In this document: one piece after another, positions 24,837 through 35,384 of the stretch
Layout of the letters: each line of letters starts with the position of its first letter
How positions within the stretch are numbered: position 1 is the stretch's first letter
Assembly: GCF_000516985.1 (NCBI RefSeq)
Contig: NW_006917093.1
Span: forward strand, 4,679,874 to 4,743,873
DNA from: Pestalotiopsis fici W106-1
Taxonomy: Eukaryota > Ascomycota > Sordariomycetes > Amphisphaeriales > Sporocadaceae
Direction of reading: 5' to 3'
Length of the DNA stretch: 64,000 nt
The notes under the pieces: generated by a model
Told to the model about the DNA's origin: nothing
Seen by the model: the letters and a program-made list of their open reading frames with translations, nothing else
The model's database searches: none
Translations under genes and position numbers: made by a program

Positions 24837-24914
24837 ATGACCGTTTGCTTTTACCCGTCCGATTGTTGGCCGACTCCCCATTCCGCACTGCTACCTACCT
24901 TAGCTTTCTTGTAA
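24837..24914 (+). promoter_or_regulatory. Possible upstream ORF (25 codons) in the MKK1 leader
   Basis: An ATG at 24837 opens a 25-codon frame closed by TAA at 24912-24914. No other ATG occurs between it and the proposed MKK1 start at 25161. If transcription starts upstream of 24837, scanning ribosomes would meet this uORF first. The transcription start is unknown. Confidence 0.3.
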
Positions 24915-25160
24915 CTCATTTCAAGTACAAGTCACCAGTATACAGCGCGGCCGCGTTTGTTGCTGCCTCGTCCTCGTCCTGGTCAGAGTCTGCCGTCACT
25001 TATCGTTGACGGGAAGCGACAGATACAAGTTGGATCGGCCCTACTCGACTACGTTCCACAACGACAAGAACAAGTGCTTGCTGGATCTCCAACTGGGCAG
25101 CCCTTAGCAGCGACTATATCTGCATCTGCATCGTCATTTCTTGGTTTTCTGTACGACAAA

Positions 25161-27006
25161 ATGGCTGAGCCGGGCCCTCATTCAGGGGCACCTCATGTTA
25201 GTGAGCCTATTCTTCTTTGTGCTGCGTTTGACGTGCCTTTCCTTTGTCCTCCCATCCGACTCGTGTTTTGGTTAGAAAAGTCTCCAAATGTGCCGCTCTG
25301 GTCATCAGCAGAAATACTGACGTACCCTTACCATGAAGGCTCCCATCCCTTCCCTCGAGACACCGCCACCTGCGCCTCCGATAGTGACGCCTGCGAACCC
25401 GAGTCCGGTTCCCATGATGAACTCACCAGCTCCTTTGCTTCGGCCTGCTATTGGGGGCGGGAGAGCGAGCGGCGCCAGAACGCCGAGACTTGGACTGGCG
25501 ATCCCTCCCTCGCCGAACGTGAAGGCAGTGGGCGGTGCAGCAGCTGGTGGCAGGCCACAGCTGCCAACCTTGCATCTGGCTACTCCCATGGGCAGTACCG
25601 TAGTGCCGTGCGAACAACAACCGAGACAGATTAGTATTCAACCGGGACAATCCGCAAGTGGCGGCAGTGAGAGTAGTGCAGCACATTCAAGGTCGGGCAG
25701 TTTTGGACCCTTGGATGGCAGGGCGAGCAATCCTACCTCGGCAGGCTCGCAGTTCTCTGCTCTGTCCTTCGCATCACAATACGGCATTGGGTCGAGACCA
25801 CAAGGGACACCCGATCCAATCTCGGCGGCTGTCTCTCTTTATTCGGAAAAGAGTGAGGGAGGCGTTGGTATGGAACGAGACGGCAGCATGCAGGGCCTGG
25901 AAAACAGCTTTGACAAGCTGGCTTTAGAGAAGGCGCGGACCGCCGATGTAGAAGACTTGGACGACGAAGGCTGGAGGATTGCCAGCGTGGAAAAGAGAAT
26001 CGTGGAACTCGGCGGCCTAGGCGAAGGAGCAGGAGGCGCCGTAACAAGGTGCAAATTGACTGGTGGAAACACCGTCTTCGCACTCAAGGTAAGCCTTCCA
26101 GGCTCTTGTTGGTAAGCTCGTTTTAGCTGACCAGAATGTCATCTAGGTCATCACCACCAACCCGGATCCCGATATCAAGCGACAGATTGTGCGGGAAATC
26201 AATTTCAACAAGAGCTGTGCTTCCGACCATATCTGCAGATATTATGGCGCCTTTGTCGATCCTGCCACAGCTACCATTTCGATCGCAATGGAGTTTTGTG
26301 AAGGTGGTTCTCTCGACAGCATCTACAAGGAAGTCAAGCGGCTTGGTGGACGGACGGGCGAAAAGGTCCTGGGTAAGATCGCAGAGGGTGTGCTCGGCGG
26401 TCTCACATATCTTCACAGCAAAAAGATCATCCACCGTGATATCAAGCCCAGCAACATCTTGCTCTGTCGCAATGGTGCTGTCAAGCTTTGCGACTTCGGT
26501 GTTTCGGGAGACTTTGGAACAAAAGGCGAGGCCAACACCTTTATTGGTACGAGCTACTACATGGCGCCTGAGCGAATTACAGGACAAAGCTATACAATCA
26601 CTTCGGATGTTTGGTCAACAGGTGTCACGCTTCTCGAAGTAGCACAGCACCGCTTCCCATTCCCTGCCGATGGAACAGAAATGCAGCCAAAAGCTGGCCT
26701 GATCGACCTGCTCACATACATTGTCCGACAGGAGATACCAAAACTCAAGGATGAGCCGGATTCGAATATCTACTGGAGCGACAGTTTCAAATATTTCATA
26801 GAATGCTGGTAAGTAAAGTTGTCAAGTACAAGACAAGGCCAGATACTGACTCGATTCGCAGTTTGGAGAAAGAACCAAGTCGCAGAGCTACTCCATGGAG
26901 GATGCTAGAACACCCTTGGATGGTTGAAATGAAGACAAAGCGTGTCAACATGGAGAAATATCTGTCTCAGGTATGGGGATGGGACGAAGCAACCAAAGCT
27001 GCCTGA
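25161..27006 (+). CDS. MKK1: MAP kinase kinase of the cell-wall integrity pathway (Mkk1/Mkk2 type)
   Basis: Exons 25161-25196, 25339-26088, 26147-26808 and 26862-27006 give 530 residues. Introns 2 and 3 (58 and 53 bases) are certain from kinase-domain continuity (FALK|VITTN and IEC-C-LEKEPS). The first intron (142 bases, GTTAGT..AAG) and its 12-residue exon are less sure; translation could instead begin at the ATG at 25333. A Pro/Ser-rich N-terminus carries SPAPLLRP and [14 protein letters not shown], the probable MAPK-docking region. Kinase motifs are the catalytic Lys262 (FALK), [10 protein letters not shown] (358 on), DFG (378-380), activation loop [19 protein letters not shown] and a C-lobe ending HPWM. 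The loop and the segment [16 protein letters not shown] identify the Mkk1/2 class, which relays Bck1 signals to the Slt2 MAPK. Confidence 0.92.
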
Positions 27007-28635
27007 GTAAGCATATCAATGCTCGCCTCGAGAACACGCGGAGGAAATATGCAGCAGATATCTGGCTTTTGGATACCCTGTTGGAAAAATACGTACAATC
27101 TCTGCCAACACAGAGAACTAGATCGCTGCAGAAATAATTGGTGGCTATCAGCGTCCGCACTTGATTGACAGAAAACAGCAGAAGCAAGCTTGGCCAGTCT
27201 GAAGGACCGGGGTATCTTGGACGAATCTCAACACATCAGGGTAGTTGATCCAAGGAACCCCTTCATGCGCGCATCGAATTATTCTTTTTGGGAACATGGG
27301 TTGAATGGTTGGACGGACGGGTCAGATAATCTGAATGAGAACGTATCAGATCCCATTGTGGCCATGCGATTAACTTCTGACGCCCCATCAATAGAGTGAG
27401 CACCAACGATGAGCTGCAGACTGTGGCATTGGGGGCCAATATCCATCTCAACACGTGGCGTGACAAGGACCCCGTCGGTTCAAGTCGTCGCTGACGCTCA
27501 GCCTCACGCACGCATGTAACGGTGCAGAGCGGACGGTTACAATATTGACCACGCCTCAGGCACGCACATGCATTACCACGTGGGCTTTGCCCGGCATGTA
27601 ATGTCGACAGTTTCAAGGTGCTTGAGTCTATTCCGTAAAAGTTTATGAATCTCCGGCTCTCGTCTATCGGAGTATCTTTTTTTTTTTGTCCCTGCCAGAC
27701 GCCGATAATGTAGTCCATGTCAAGTTCAGCCGCATCATACAAGAAGAATTTTCACCTGCGACGATTACTCAGGTAGGTAAGCTGATTCAGTTGGAGAACC
27801 TGAGGGTTCCTTTCTATGTACACCGATTCGACACATCGTACATCATGTCTCAGAAGGCATTTCTCGCTGTAAAACAAGGTCTTGGTTGATCATGCAAACA
27901 AGTTATATTCGACCTTCACGGACGTCAACACTATCTGGCATAAGCAGATGTCTTGGCAGATAGGTCGTCGTGTGTCTTTGACATATGGATAAGATCGAGA
28001 CTTCACGGACAAGCAAACAATCAGTCTAGTAATGGCCTGTCACTGAAGATATAATATATACGCAAAGCACATTGCCGTTGCCTAAACCAAACATGAACTG
28101 GGCGAGCCTCGAAGATGGATCCTGGTCACAGTCTCGAAGGCTTGTTTGTTTCAGGACAAGCCTCGTAATTAAGCTTCACATTTTGCGGGCTCTAAAAAAC
28201 TGCTGATCCATATCCGCTCAGACCCGGTTCCGCTAATTCTGTAAGCGCCGATTTTTTCCATCTGACAAATGTCTGTTATCTCTACCAAAAAAAAAAGCCA
28301 GGGCTAGTTGTCTTAATCGAAATTGTACCCTGGTAATATCAACGGTCTGCTGTGTGTAGGTTGCCATCACGATAATCTGACACTTTAATGGATAAGTCGC
28401 ATTCATAAATATGACGAAAACCATATTGTCGTTTTTATAAACCGGGAGGCTCGATTGGGCTTGAGTCAAAGTGATACAAGATTGCCTCAAATGAAAGCTG
28501 CTTGGATTTACTTTATCTGCCCAGACAGCAAGAAAAGGAACCACCAATTGATGAAGTAGGGGCCGACCGCTATCTGAAGGAAGAAGCTGCCAAACTGCAT
28601 TGCTGCTTTAAAACCGGCACACTCGAATTCTCATC
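27007..28635. other. Intergenic, MKK1 3' flank to SET-gene promoter
   Basis: No supported gene. A 159-codon minus-strand ORF (27263-27742) overlaps the 3' flank of MKK1 but shows no family resemblance. Poly-T and poly-A runs occur near 27670 and 28285. Confidence 0.5.
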
Positions 28636-29748
28636 ATGGCGGTCACCGAGCTGGAGAAGCCTAGTCCGTGCGAAGATCGCGGCGCCGCAGTACCTACCTT
28701 TGTCCGGGATGATCTCTACGAGGAACGTGACACGGGAGGCGCCGGCATCGCCGTGTTCGCGACTTCATGTATAGCTTCCGGCACCCGCCTATTCTGCGAG
28801 CAGCCGCTGATAGCGGTGCCGGGCGAGGCGACGCAGCTCGGCGTGTTCCGAGCCGTGGCGGCGCTGCCGGGTCCGGACCAGCAGGCATACTGGGAATTGG
28901 CTGCCTGCTCCAAGCCGAGCAAGGACCTGGAATGGATCACCGAGTTGAGGCAGTCGTCTGGAGAGGACGAGTCCTTCAATGCCTTGGTCGAGGCGCACGA
29001 GCGCGCTTGGTCGATATACGAGACGAATCGTTTCAATATGCGTTTCCCCAATGGGGACCGCAAGTTTGGCGTCTTTTACAAGGTAAGGATACCATCCCAT
29101 GTCGAAAGGGCATCAAAGTCTGGCAAAGGCCGGTGTGTATTGACTTATTCTGTCTTTTTTTTTACGCAGGCTGCTCGTTTGAACCACTCTTGTTCGCCAA
29201 ACGTGTTTCATAGGTATAACCCCCTCATCAACCGGTTGACCATTCATGCGCTTCGAGATATTCAACCCGGCGAGGAGCTCAATACGTCGTATATCGACAT
29301 CTGCCACCCTACTGCCACCCGGAGACAGATCCTCAAGGACTGGGGCTTCAAGTGTCAGTGCTCCGCCTGCGAGAGCAGCGATAGCCAGCGAGACCTCCTG
29401 AGCAAGAGGATCGAGGACGTCATGGTCAAGCTGAGGAAGCGCGAGGACAAGGTCAAGTCCAGACCGCACCCATGGGAGGCCAAGGAGTACTCCCGGTCCA
29501 TGGCTCTCATCGAAAAGGGACTGCGTCTCATGGAGGAACACGGCATGTCCGAGACGGACACCTCGGGCTATCTGCTCTCGCTGGCAGCTACATATGGTGC
29601 GAGAACTGGTCGTCACGCGGAGGCTACCGAGTGGGCCGAGAAGCTCGTGGACGTGGAGATGAAGTGTCTTGGGGACGACAGCAACGAGTATCGGGCCGCC
29701 GTGGAGCTGGGCCGACGGATAAGTGAAGGATCGTGGTCACCGTTTTGA
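28636..29748 (+). CDS. SET-domain protein, SMYD/SET5-like without MYND finger
   Basis: Two exons, 28636-29082 and 29170-29748, give 341 residues. The first SET block (GAGIAVFATSCIASGTRLF, about 35-55) is followed after an insert by NHSCSPN (154-160), GEELNTSYID with the candidate catalytic tyrosine at about 190, and a post-SET cysteine cluster CQCSAC (211-216). That order fits lysine methyltransferases of the SMYD/Set5 group; substrate unknown. The C-terminal third is helical and resembles the TPR-like tail of such proteins. The 87-base intron (GTAAGG..ACGCAG) is a multiple of three and has no in-frame stop, so the unspliced frame is also open, but splicing is needed to give the standard FYK-AARLNHSCSPN. 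The gene ends 87 bases from the 3' end of the convergent oxidase gene. Confidence 0.85.
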   Translation: MAVTELEKPSPCEDRGAAVPTFVRDDLYEERDTGGAGIAVFATSCIASGTRLFCEQPLIAVPGEATQLGVFRAVAALPGPDQQAYWELAACSKPSKDLEWITELRQSSGEDESFNALVEAHERAWSIYETNRFNMRFPNGDRKFGVFYKVRIPSHVERASKSGKGRCVLTYSVFFFTQAARLNHSCSPNVFHRYNPLINRLTIHALRDIQPGEELNTSYIDICHPTATRRQILKDWGFKCQCSACESSDSQRDLLSKRIEDVMVKLRKREDKVKSRPHPWEAKEYSRSMALIEKGLRLMEEHGMSETDTSGYLLSLAATYGARTGRHAEATEWAEKLVDVEMKCLGDDSNEYRAAVELGRRISEGSWSPF

Positions 29749-29835
29749 TAATCAGCCTTGGAGTCCAAAAATTGAATTCATCATTTCAAAACAACTCTTC
29801 ACTCTGAAGAGCATCAGTGCAGTAACCGCGTTTTG

Positions 29836-31625
29836 TCATCCCAACACTTTTTGATCAATAGAGGAGTAATCTTCAATGTTTGCTCCTTGATACCCATAGG
29901 TCCCTTCGTGAACCTCTGCCGGAATCTTGAATCCCGACTTTCGCAATTTTTGAAAGACTTGACCCGGATCATATTTCTCGGAAACCCTTCGAATCGTTTC
30001 CACCGATGCTTTGCCATACGATGCAAGGGAATCTTGGGCCAAGTTTGCATAGTTTAGATAATGCCAATTCCAATTCGCCCCAATGGACGTAGCATAGCTG
30101 TCAACATCATCAAACCACTCTCGAAAAATAGGCCATAGCTTGGCCTCATCTTCTGCACTGTGAATGCCGATGCCCAGGAGGAACATGACCCCGTTGCCGT
30201 CTTTGACGCGGTCCTCGAGGCCCAAGACATTGCCGCCTTTCGCGGCGCTGTGCCCGACGAGAGTCTGCGTAATGGGCTGGAACAAGCAGAGTGTGTTGAA
30301 CCCGCTATCCGCGGGATAGTCTGGAACCAAGCGTGCAACGATCTCTTTGTGTTTTTGCACGATATATCTCATTATGCGGGCATCATTCTTGTAACCGCTC
30401 GAGAACCACAAGTGTCTAGATAACCGGCCAGTAAGCACACCAGATCAATCATGTTTGATCAAGGACAGGTTTCCACTCACCGAAAGCCATATGGCTGCGC
30501 GAGTCCAAGCTCTGCCGTGATTTCTTGCATCGGCGCAGATCTCAGCGAAGTAGCAGTAATGCCCGGCACTGACAGAAAGCCATCAAAGGCTGGTGGGAAC
30601 GCGGCATTGATGGTATTGTCGAGTGCAACATTGAGAATCATGCCGCCCGCCTCGGGCACATAGGCCAAGTAGGGAAGAGTCGAGCTGTTTTGATCCTTGT
30701 AGACGTTGTCGGCAAAGTCGATATAGGCATCAATGACGGCGTCGGTGGCGCCGAGGTCGTAGCCCACGACGCCGCCCCAGATATCCGTCACGCCAGGGTC
30801 CGGAAAGTCAATCACGTACATGTCGAAGCGGGTGACGAGGCCGAGGTTGCCCGAGCCGCCCTTGAGGCCTTGCCAGAGGTCCGCGTGCGCCTCGGCGTTG
30901 GCGTCAACGATGGACCCGTCGGCCAGGACGACCTCAAAGTTGTGGACATTATCGCAGCCAAACCCGTGCGAGGCCGAGTGAAACGAGTTGCCGCCTCCCG
31001 TGAGGAAACCCGCCACGCCGACGGTGCCGGCGCGCCCGCCCGTGACAGTGACGCCGTAGGGAGCGAGGGTTTCGTAGACCTGCTGCCATTGGCTTCCGGG
31101 AGGGACCGAGGCAATCTTGGTGTCGCTGTTGTATGTGGTCTTGTTGATGAATCCTTACCTTATGGGTCAATATGGCAATTCTTGCGTGACTATGAAAGGG
31201 TTTATTTGTTGCATCTGCTTACCAAAGTCAATCGTGATGCCCTCATCGACGCTATTGGAATATGCAAAAGACCCATGTCCGCCACTGCGGACGCCAAAGG
31301 AGCAATTGTTTGCCACGATAGTCCTAATAATATGTGCCACATCCTCGGTGCAGGTCGGCAGAACCATACACGTTGGCGCAAGAGCTGCGCTTCTCGACCA
31401 GTACGAATCAAGACGGTCATCGTATGAACTTGACTTTGGGAAATAGACATTGCTGCCGAGAGCCGATGCATGGAGAGCATGACACTGAAGAAGTTGGGTT
31501 ATTGTCTGGGCACATTGAGCGAAGTGACTGAAACTCACGCATTCTGCATCGTGAACAGAGGCCGACACGGCGCTGATGAATGTGGTAGAGTGTGCAATGA
31601 TACTGGCTATGACGAGCGACTTCAT
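29836..31625 (-). CDS. Secreted FAD-linked oxidoreductase, BBE (berberine-bridge enzyme-like) family
   Basis: Exons 31625-31539, 31484-31223, 31153-30481 and 30415-29836 give 533 residues. Introns are 54, 69 and 65 bases; each join restores conserved text (AECCHALHAS, DFGFINKTTY, YGFRHLWFSS). An N-terminal signal peptide (MKSLVIASIIAHSTTFISA) predicts secretion. A PCMH-type FAD-binding domain follows, with RSGGHGSF (His99 is the likely site of covalent flavin) and GGGNSFHSASHGFGCDN, and a C-terminal BBE segment with HYLNYANL. Fungal relatives oxidise sugars, alcohols or secondary metabolites using O2; the substrate here cannot be read. The C-terminus is about 28 residues longer than where relatives often end. 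Tail-to-tail with the SET gene; head-to-head with KTI12. Confidence 0.9.
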
Positions 31626-33012
31626 GATGTTCGAAAGAGACTTGACGCAAAGTCAATGGTCTCCATGATAGACAACAGGTTTCGAATCATGACAGGGCTC
31701 ATTATAAGAGACTGGCACGATGAGGGGTAATGCGAGACACAAGCCAATAGCATTCCATGAATTATGTCTCTCAATACTTTGTTGCTCACGTCAACTTATC
31801 TTGGCGAGGCTGTAGACGTAGATGATCAACGATACACAAGCCAATGAGCCAGGACTGTCTTGAATAACTTCTTGTTCACGTCACACGAAAGCTGCATGGA
31901 GGAGATGCAAATGTGAGAGCCCATAGAGGAGAACATGTACAAAAAATGTCAGTAGAATGAATCTATTGGATATATGAGATGGTACCACCACACTTATATC
32001 ATGGATGGAAATTGGGGGTGATTGCGGCGATCGATTGGGGTAATCACCAATGCCGAAGCGTCACATACAGACGGATTATACAGCGGATTACATGAATCAG
32101 GCTGAGACAAACGATTCACTGAAAGAAGAGGAGAATCATATCCAGGTGTTAATGAGAAGCAGTCAGCATGCAGTGAGATTCTCTTGGCTTGGGATGAATG
32201 GCGCCAAGTCCGTTGGGGCAAAAATGCGCATGAATAAAGGGAGCAAAGGGGTGCGCATTCTCTTGCATCAACATATTCACCTTTCAGATACAGGTCTGCC
32301 TATAGAACAAGAAGTATGCGTACCCCATACGAAGTCGACATTCTTGTCGACAGGGTTCTGATATGTATGAATCGTAAAACAGTATACTGGTGGAATGTGG
32401 TCACGAGTTACGCTCTGCTTTCCGTTTCGACTTGTTCTGTCAATCCCAGTCCAGCTACGAAACGACTGCTCGATTGGGGTTTTCTTATTAAGAAACACAA
32501 AACTATATGTGGTCGTTTGTGAAAAGAGGAAAGTCAAAGTATAACAGCCCAATTATATTGGAGAAATATGATTTTGATAAATTAAAGCTACGCCACAGTT
32601 TCGAGTAATATGTCGCTTATTCTTGCATTAAACTGCCTGCGATAAGTCAAGACGAGATTGACATGAAACTTGTTATCTGAAGAATACACGGCTTGATTGA
32701 AATGTCCAAAGTTTTAGGGGAAAAAAAAAAGATGGTTCTACGTGCAGTCTCAACTTAGCAACGTGGCTGATGGTTTCATGATGAATGGCAGAGATGAAAT
32801 GTCCACTATAATCCCCCCCGGAGCCGCCTCCGGACCAGGCTCCGTTTTAGTGGGCCAAGAACTGCCCCTCGCCGCCTGGGTCGTCTTTTGGTGCTGAATG
32901 GGCTTTTCTCGCACCCCCACTACGTCACATGCTGGATCATGGAAATTACAATCTTCCTCTTGATTAGCAGCATCCCCAATTGATCCATTGTACTTTTGAC
33001 TCTGGATCAGCC
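31626..33012. promoter_or_regulatory. Divergent promoter region between the BBE oxidase gene and KTI12
   Basis: 1.4 kb between two outward-facing genes. A TATA-like TTATAATG on the minus strand lies about 80 bases upstream of the oxidase start. No coding sequence is supported; a 103-codon ORF (32050-32361) has no recognisable features. Confidence 0.45.
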
Positions 33013-34112
33013 ATGCCGGTAGGTCGGCACAGCTGAGGATAACAGCTTAGACATTGGCTCACATTAGATACCCCCAGCTCATCATCCTCGCCGGCTTCCC
33101 CACCTCGGGCAAGAGCACGCGCGCAAGGCAGCTGCACAAGTATCTCGAGGAACGGATACAGTCGCAATCGCAGCAGTCGTCGTCGGGGGGCGGCAGCAGC
33201 AGCAGCGCGCCTCCAAAGTACCGCCTCCACCTCATCTCGGACCAGTCGCTGTCCATTTCGCGGTCCGTCTACGACCTCTCGACCCTGCCGGCGCACGTCC
33301 GCTCCGCCAACGCCTCGGAAAAGGACGCTCGCGCCACCATCTACGCCGCCGTCAAGCGCGTGCTCTCGGACAAGGATATTGTCATCCTCGACGGCCTCAA
33401 CTACATCAAGGGCTGGCGCTACCAGCTGCACTGCGAGGCCAAGGCCGTCAGAACCCCGAGTTGCATTCTGCAGATTGGCAGCGGCAAGGACAAGGCGCAA
33501 AAGGTCAACGAGGAGCGCCTGCAGCGGCAAAAGGACCGCGAGGCCGCTGGTGGTGAGCCGGCAGGCGATGACGAGGCCGAGGCCCCGTACTCTCCGGAGA
33601 ACTGGGAGAATCTCGTGTTTCGCTATGAGGAGCCCAACCCCATGACAAGGTGGGACAGCCCGCTGTTCACGCTGGTATGGGACGACGACGAGGCGCAGAC
33701 GAAGCAGGTCTTTGACGGCTTGTGGGACGCCATTGCCGGCGAGGGACGCAAGATTATCAAGCCCAACCAGGCCACCATCCAAAGGAGCCGCGACGCCGGC
33801 GGCGACTACTTGTACATTCTGGACCGGGAGACTCAGGACATTGTCAAGCGCATCCTGGATCAGCAGTCCGACGAGGGCGGAGACGAGATCGTGGTGCCCA
33901 AGGGCTCCGGCAGTGGCGATGAAACCCTCAGCATCGAGCTTCCCGCCGGGAAAAAGGTGGGGTTGCCGCAATTACAGCGCCTTCGTAGAGCGTACATGGG
34001 ACTGAACCGAGGTGGTATTGGACTGGAGACGGTGGGAAATCTCTCGGGGCCGAGTCGCATTAGGGAAAGCTTTGTCAGGTATCTCAACGACTCTTTTGAG
34101 GCTGATGGATAG
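33013..34112 (+). CDS. KTI12: Kti12, Elongator-associated P-loop ATPase
   Basis: Exon 1 is only six bases (33013-33018, ATGCCG). A 59-base intron (33019-33077, GTAGGT..CCCAG) follows, then exon 2 at 33078-34112; product 346 residues. This model gives MPLIILAGFPTSGKST, the expected Kti12 N-terminus with Walker A at residues 8-16. The unspliced frame has no ATG near the P-loop, only a TTG at 33054. Further Kti12 blocks are HLISDQSLSI, KDIVILDGLNYIKGWRYQLHCEAK and the C-terminal LPQLQRLRRAYMGLNR. Kti12 binds Elongator and tRNA and is needed for wobble-uridine (U34) modification. A Ser/Gly/Gln-rich insert after the P-loop helix (about 30-50) is poorly conserved. Identification is firm; the tiny exon is supported by motif continuity. 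Confidence 0.92.
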
Positions 34113-34436
34113 GCGTCGCACTGGTAGATATGGTAGACGATTTATAGACGTTTTGATACCCCATTTTAAGAAGACGACCATTTACAACTGAGATATTGTC
34201 TTTGAAGCTTTATCTTTGCAATCTCGACAAGATACTAGCTCGGTATAATGTTGGCGTCCTTGAGTGTGTCTATTGCCTGCATACATGATTCGTACTGAGG
34301 ACCATGACATCATTGTCAACTTTTATGATGATTAATTTGATTTATCCGTCTCTAGGTATATACGTCTTCACACCGTCTATAAACCTTTGAAGGTCTCTAA
34401 TATATATATACATGTCTAATGCCAATGGCAGTCCGA
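34113..34436. other. Short intergenic gap between convergent genes
   Basis: 3' flanks of KTI12 and of the downstream membrane-protein gene; AT-rich, with TATATATATA near 34400. Nothing else seen. Confidence 0.6.
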
Positions 34437-35384
34437 TTAATGCCCATCAGCACCGGGGGCTCTCTCCGCTCGCTCGCTCATTTCATATTGATTGCTGCCG
34501 CGATTTCTGCTTCCCAACAACTTGCTGCGACTTTGTCGATTCTCAACCTTTGTGACTTTGTTCAGTGTCAGCCCAAAGCCCTCCAAGATGGCAATGGCAA
34601 TCATCTCCATCACGACGGCCATGCCGATTTGAATGCTAATGTCTCCGGTGCTAATGAATGGGCTTGTGTGTTAGCCCTTCAATTTTATCCTCAAAGAAAA
34701 CATGCAAAATAAAGAAATGCCAGAGATTTGTAGTACTTACAGCTGGTTAAATTTGGGGTTCCCCGAGTACATGGTCGCGGCAGCGTATGCCAGGCGGACC
34801 AGGACAAAAGGCAGAGATAAGCCGACGGCGAGGGCCAGACGCTTCTCGCCCAGCTCGGCGTGGGAGATTTGCAGAAACACCTGGACTGCGGCCAGGACGG
34901 TCAAGACAAAGCCAGCAATCATGAGCCCGAGGCCGACCTTGGACAGGGAGGGCATGGTGTAGACGCCCGTGTCGGCATAGTTGCTCCCGGCTTGGCTGCC
35001 GCCGACCGAGGTCAGGATCAGGCCGACCAGGACCACGAGCTGGACCAGCCGAATCATTCTCTCATTGACCGTGGTCTTGACCGACTTGCGGATGCTCGTC
35101 AGGGCGCGGCTGAGCAGGCCCAGCTCGACGAGGATCAGGGGAGACAGGCCGACGCTCGAGAGCACGGCGGACCCAATGTAGAGGCTGATGTTGTCGGGCT
35201 GCGATATCGTGGCCAGCTGCATCGATGGCCCAATGATGCGTGCCAGAGAAAAGATTATGAGGTAGAGCCATCCGGAGCTGCGGCCAAACCCGTGGCGTAT
35301 GCACAAGAATATGGCGACGAAAAGGGCTGGTACATAAATGGCAATCTCAGCAATGGAGACTTTGTTACTCTCTGTCAAGGTCAT
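34437..35384 (-). CDS. Seven-helix fungal integral membrane protein (DUF7702 type)
   Basis: Two exons, 35384-34741 and 34650-34437, with a 90-base intron (GTAAGT..ATTAG) give 285 residues. About seven hydrophobic segments are visible, from EIAIYVPALFVAIFLCI near the N-terminus to VVMEMIAIAILEGFGLTL in exon 2, which supplies the last helix; the tail is basic and hydrophilic. The pattern (FLCIRHGFGRSSGWLYL, then RIIGPSMQLATI) is what I know from the large fungal DUF7702 family, whose function is unknown. A second acceptor 15 bases downstream keeps the frame and would drop five residues. It converges on KTI12. Confidence 0.78.

Larger units (their letters stand above)
21517..25160. other. 3.6 kb divergent promoter interval between DBP8 and MKK1
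   Basis: This lies between two outward-facing genes. No recognisable coding sequence is seen; it is AT-rich near 22000-23500. From about 24300 to 25160 the plus strand is pyrimidine-rich (many CTTC/TTTC runs), as is common in fungal promoters and leaders, and includes a (GCT)9 tract and a short upstream ORF. This suggests a long 5' leader for MKK1. Confidence 0.5.

Noticed and set aside
27263..27742. 159-codon minus-strand ORF downstream of MKK1
   Set aside because: No motif, overlaps the likely MKK1 3' UTR, and begins in a poly-T area.
32964..33971. 335-codon minus-strand ORF over KTI12
   Set aside because: Antisense shadow of KTI12; composition Leu/Val/Arg-rich without motifs.
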